Assembly (NCBI GenBank): GCA_963733395.1
Contig: CAVTCZ010000011.1
Span: 1-64,000 of the forward strand
Direction of reading: 5' to 3'
From: JADKAV01 sp963733395
GTDB taxonomy: Bacteria; Actinomycetota; Actinomycetes; S36-B12; UBA10799
Length of the DNA: 64,000 nt
Both the position numbers and the translations under genes were made by a program. Below are positions 61,860 through 64,000 of the stretch, piece by piece; within the stretch, counting starts at the first letter, position 1, and each line of letters starts with the position of its first letter. A model generated the notes under the pieces. It saw only the letters and a program-made list of their open reading frames with translations, searched no databases and was not told the origin of the DNA.

Positions 61860-62119
61860 AGGTACCGCCCCACGTGCTCGGGCGTCACGCCGACGGCGAG
61901 CATCATGGCCTGCACGTGGTAGAGCACCTGGCTCAGTTCCTCCGCAGCGCGCTCCGGCGTCTCGTGCTCGGCGGCCATCCACGCCTCGGCGGCCTCCTCC
62001 ACCAGCTTCTTGCCCACCTCATGCACCCCGGATTGCACGAGGCGCACGGTTCCGGAGGACGGGTCGGCGGTGGCGACCTTCTCGGACAGTTCGTCCCAGA
62101 GGCCATCGAAGGATTTCAC
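61856..62119 (-). CDS. hisE: Phosphoribosyl-ATP pyrophosphohydrolase
   Basis: 87 aa: KSFDGLWDELSEKVATADPS, KKLVEEAAEAWMAAEHETPE (EExxE metal motif), AEELSQVLYHVQAMMLAVGV. Second histidine step. GTG start at 62119; upstream in-frame codons look non-coding. Operon order hisE-hisG-acc. Confidence 0.93.
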   Translation of the reverse strand: MKSFDGLWDELSEKVATADPSSGTVRLVQSGVHEVGKKLVEEAAEAWMAAEHETPERAAEELSQVLYHVQAMMLAVGVTPEHVGRYL

Positions 62120-62217
62120 GGTTATCAGGGTAGTTGGGGTGTCCGTGACGGGATCTGCCTCCCCGTCCGGCGACCACTGGCGCCAGCGGTGGCGGCTCAA
62201 ACCCGATTCGTTAGACG

Positions 62218-62269
62218 TTGTCCCGTTGGTGAGCAAAGGCACGCGTGCCTTCGCTCACCAACGGGACAA
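62218..62269. repeat. 52-bp near-perfect palindrome (copy 2)
   Basis: Same arms as the copy at 48674-48725 (TTGTCCCGTTGGTGAGC and its complement) around AAAGGCACGCGTGCCTTC, where the two base changes in the loop are compensating (ACACGCGTGT to GCACGCGTGC). GTTAGACG precedes, CTCACC follows. It lies between divergent hisE and the ATP-grasp gene. Confidence 0.9.
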
Positions 62270-62368
62270 CTTCTCACCAAGTGCCCCGGCGGGGCGGACA
62301 GCACCCGGCGACGGCCAGCCGTGACCTCCCGGGGAGAATTCGCCGTCCCGTCGCAGCATGCTGGGTGA

Positions 62369-63591
62369 GTGAACATCGTGTTCGTCGAGCCCCGTTTCCC
62401 GGACTATCAACGCCGGTTCGTGCTGGCACTCAAACGGGTCGGCGCTCGCGTGATGGTCATCAGCGAATACGACTACGACCACTACGACGACGAGTTGCGG
62501 CAAGCGATCGACTGGCACTACCGCGTCGGTTCGGTCACCGATGAGGCCGCGCTGGAGTACGCGGTGCGGATGGCGCAGGCCGAGTGCTGGGTGGATCGGC
62601 TCGAGGCGACGATCGAGTCGCACATCATGCCCACGGCCCGCGTCCGGGAACGCTGCGGGATTCCGGGGACGTCGGTGCGGGCGGCCTGGCTGTGTCGGGA
62701 CAAGCCGTCGATGAAGCAGGCCCTGCGGGAGGCCGGCATCCCCACTGCTGCCTCGGCTGCAGTGTCGTCCTACGAGGAGGCGAAGGCCTTCGTCGAAGAG
62801 GTCGGCTACCCGGTCATCATGAAACCCCGCGACGGAGCCGGGGCGGCCGCCACCTTCCGGATCGGCCGTGAGCCGGAGTTGCTGCAGGCCGCCGCGAGCT
62901 CCGGGCTGTTCGACGGCAATTCGGTGGCCATCGAGGAATTCGTGCTCGGCCATGAGGGCTTCCTGGACACCATCACCGTCAACGCGGTGAGGTGCAGGCC
63001 GAATTCGTGTCGCACTACTTCCCGAACGTGCTGGCGGCGATGCGAACCCGGTGGATCTCGCCGCAGATCATCACCACGAACAGACTGTTCGAGCCGCAGT
63101 ACGAGGAGGTCCGGCAGATGGCCCGGGACGTGATCGGCGTGCTCGGGCTGGACACCTCGGCAACCCACATGGAGTGGTTCTTCGGCCCCAAGGGGCTGCG
63201 GTTCTCCGAGATCGGGGCACGCCCGCCGGGGGTCGGCCAGTGGGATCTGTACGGCGAGGCCAACGATGTGGACGTCTACGAGATGTGGGCGAACGCGCTC
63301 GTGCACGGTGACGTCGGACTACGACCGTCCTACCGCTTCTCCTGCGGGATCGTCGCCCTGCGGCCCAACCAGGACGGCCGGATCACCGGCTACACGGGCG
63401 TCGAGGAACTCCACGCGCGCTACGGCGAGAACATCACCGCGGCCCACCTGCCACCGCCCGGGACCCCCACCCAGGAGATCGAAGCCGGCTACCACGCCAA
63501 CGCCTGGGTGCGTGCCCGGCACCCGGACTTCGACACCACCAAGGGGATCCTCTCGGACATCGGCGAGACGTTGAAGGTGTGGGCGGGCTGA
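62369..63591 (+). CDS. ATP-grasp carboxylate-amine ligase-like protein, one frameshift
   Basis: About 406 aa. N-terminal pre-ATP-grasp domain (MNIVFVEPRFPDYQRRFVLA), then KPSMKQALREAGIPTA, EVGYPVIMKPRDGAGAAATF (ATP-binding Lys and Gly loop), VAIEEFVLGHEGFLDTITVN (ExF lid) and, after a frame change near 62984, SEIGARPPGVGQWDLYG with the metal-binding E.(N/G)xR-type residues. Two extra bases (or one missing) account for the shift. Such ligases make peptide-like bonds; no partner gene shows the product. Confidence 0.82.
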
Positions 63592-63615
63592 ACGCAGGGG
63601 CGATCCGGGCAACAC

Positions 63616-63652
63616 AGGTGTGCCGCCCGAGTCGCCCCGGGCGGCACACCTG
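63616..63652. terminator. Strong bidirectional terminator hairpin
   Basis: AGGTGTGCCGCCCG pairs perfectly with CGGGCGGCACACCT around AGTCGCCC. It lies between the convergent ATP-grasp gene and the partial gene at the window end, so it likely ends both transcripts. Confidence 0.85.
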
Positions 63653-63660
63653 ATGTGCGA

Positions 63661-64000
63661 CTAGCGCTTGACGCTCTGCAACTTCTTGGATGCCAGGTTG
63701 CCCCAGACGATCGTCTTGCCGTTGTAGGCCACCGCAGGGTGGCACACCGAACTGGCGAGCTTCTTGCCCTTGGTCCACGAACCGCCGGACAGCACAGACG
63801 CGCTCACAGCGCAGGTGTACTTGCCGTTCTTCCAACCGATCGAGCCGTAGGCCAGTGTCTTGTTGGTCATCACGACGAACGCGTTGTAGCCGTAGAACAC
63901 CGTGCCAACGGTCTTGGCCGTCGTCCACCTGTCGGGCAGACGTGAACTCATCTCAATGTCACCGCTGCCTGTGGACCATGCCATGTACTGGCCGTTCGGC
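63661..64000 (-). CDS. C-terminal part of a secreted propeller-like protein (runs off the window)
   Basis: Visible part: GQYMAWSTGSGDIEMSSRLP, GTVFYGYNAFVVMTNKTLAY, SIGWKNGKYTCAVSASVLSG, SVCHPAVAYNGKTIVWGNLA and a stop at 63661. The repeated '(Y/F)NG/NxKTxxWGN(L/I)' strands suggest a WD40/PD40-like propeller. Two Cys could form a disulphide. The N-terminus is outside the window. Confidence 0.6.
   Translation of the reverse strand, partial: PNGQYMAWSTGSGDIEMSSRLPDRWTTAKTVGTVFYGYNAFVVMTNKTLAYGSIGWKNGKYTCAVSASVLSGGSWTKGKKLASSVCHPAVAYNGKTIVWGNLASKKLQSVKR

Overview
The window looks like a chromosomal contig from a high-GC actinobacterium (Actinomycetota), probably an uncultured lineage assembled from metagenomic or noisy reads. 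Several things support this. The gene order matches the conserved actinobacterial block that I recall from Mycobacterium tuberculosis as roughly Rv1641-Rv1713: infC-rpmI-rplT-tsnR-pheS-pheT, then argC-J-B-D-R-G-H, tyrS, a TPR protein, a HAD phosphatase, tlyA-nadK-recN-pyrG-NUDIX-xerD, and scpA-scpB-rluB-cmk-der. The rRNA leader and spacer are of actinobacterial type, and GTG starts and ATGA or GTGA stop/start overlaps are frequent. I do not recognise the genus.

Layout. Positions 1-11,200 are accessory. They hold an IS1380-type transposase remnant, a lipocalin-like (CrtC/AttH) protein, a membrane protein of unknown function, a secreted seven-bladed streptogramin-lyase-like (Vgb) propeller, a large secreted FG-GAP protein, relics of an IS3 element and of an ABC-2 permease, a MinD/ParA-like ATPase, and the 3' end of a tRNA that may mark an integration site. 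A three-copy repeat, consisting of a gene 3' end plus its terminator, punctuates the first 6.4 kb. At 11,180-12,200 come a terminator, tRNA-Pro(GGG) and a predicted two-HTH PD-(D/E)XK-like nuclease. From 12,247 to 29,854 almost everything is on the minus strand and is housekeeping: GTPase Der, cytidylate kinase, prephenate dehydrogenase and chorismate mutase, the ScpAB segregation proteins, RluB, XerD, alanine dehydrogenase, ADP-ribose pyrophosphatase, CTP synthase, RecN, NAD kinase, TlyA, a phasin-like protein, a HAD phosphatase and an RGS-rich TPR protein. An rRNA operon (16S-23S-5S, minus strand, consensus promoter at 35,265-35,292, no tRNA in the spacer) occupies 29.9-35.3 kb. Then follow tyrS, two membrane-protein genes, the complete arginine operon (argC to argH, minus strand, candidate ARG box at 45,545), an acyl-CoA synthetase, a secreted beta-propeller protein, pheST, an MBL-fold hydrolase, and the tsnR-rplT-rpmI-infC translation cluster. 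Positions 55.7-64 kb carry two damaged secreted-protein genes, an APH-like kinase, DUF1844 and SseB genes, a fused acetyl-CoA carboxylase transferase co-transcribed with hisE-hisG, an ATP-grasp ligase and the end of another secreted propeller-like protein.

How the genes work together. Arginine biosynthesis is complete from acetylglutamate to arginine in one overlapping minus-strand array with its own repressor. AroH and TyrA sit together for tyrosine/phenylalanine synthesis, HisE-HisG start histidine biosynthesis, and IF3-L35-L20-PheST form a translation cluster. Segregation and recombination genes (XerD, ScpA, ScpB, RecN) are clustered, but the ParA that I would expect between xerD and scpA is absent and a short tandem-repeat array sits there instead.

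Two cautions. (1) At least 25 single-base frameshifts break genes, including essential ones (pyrG, cmk, scpB, argH). Most are +1 insertions in the coding sense, so I read them as sequence errors and give joined coordinates. (2) Intergenic spaces are rich in distinct palindromic or hairpin arrays (14.46, 18.2, 38.1, 48.67, 53.4, 58.5 and 62.2 kb), which is the most distinctive non-coding property of this DNA.
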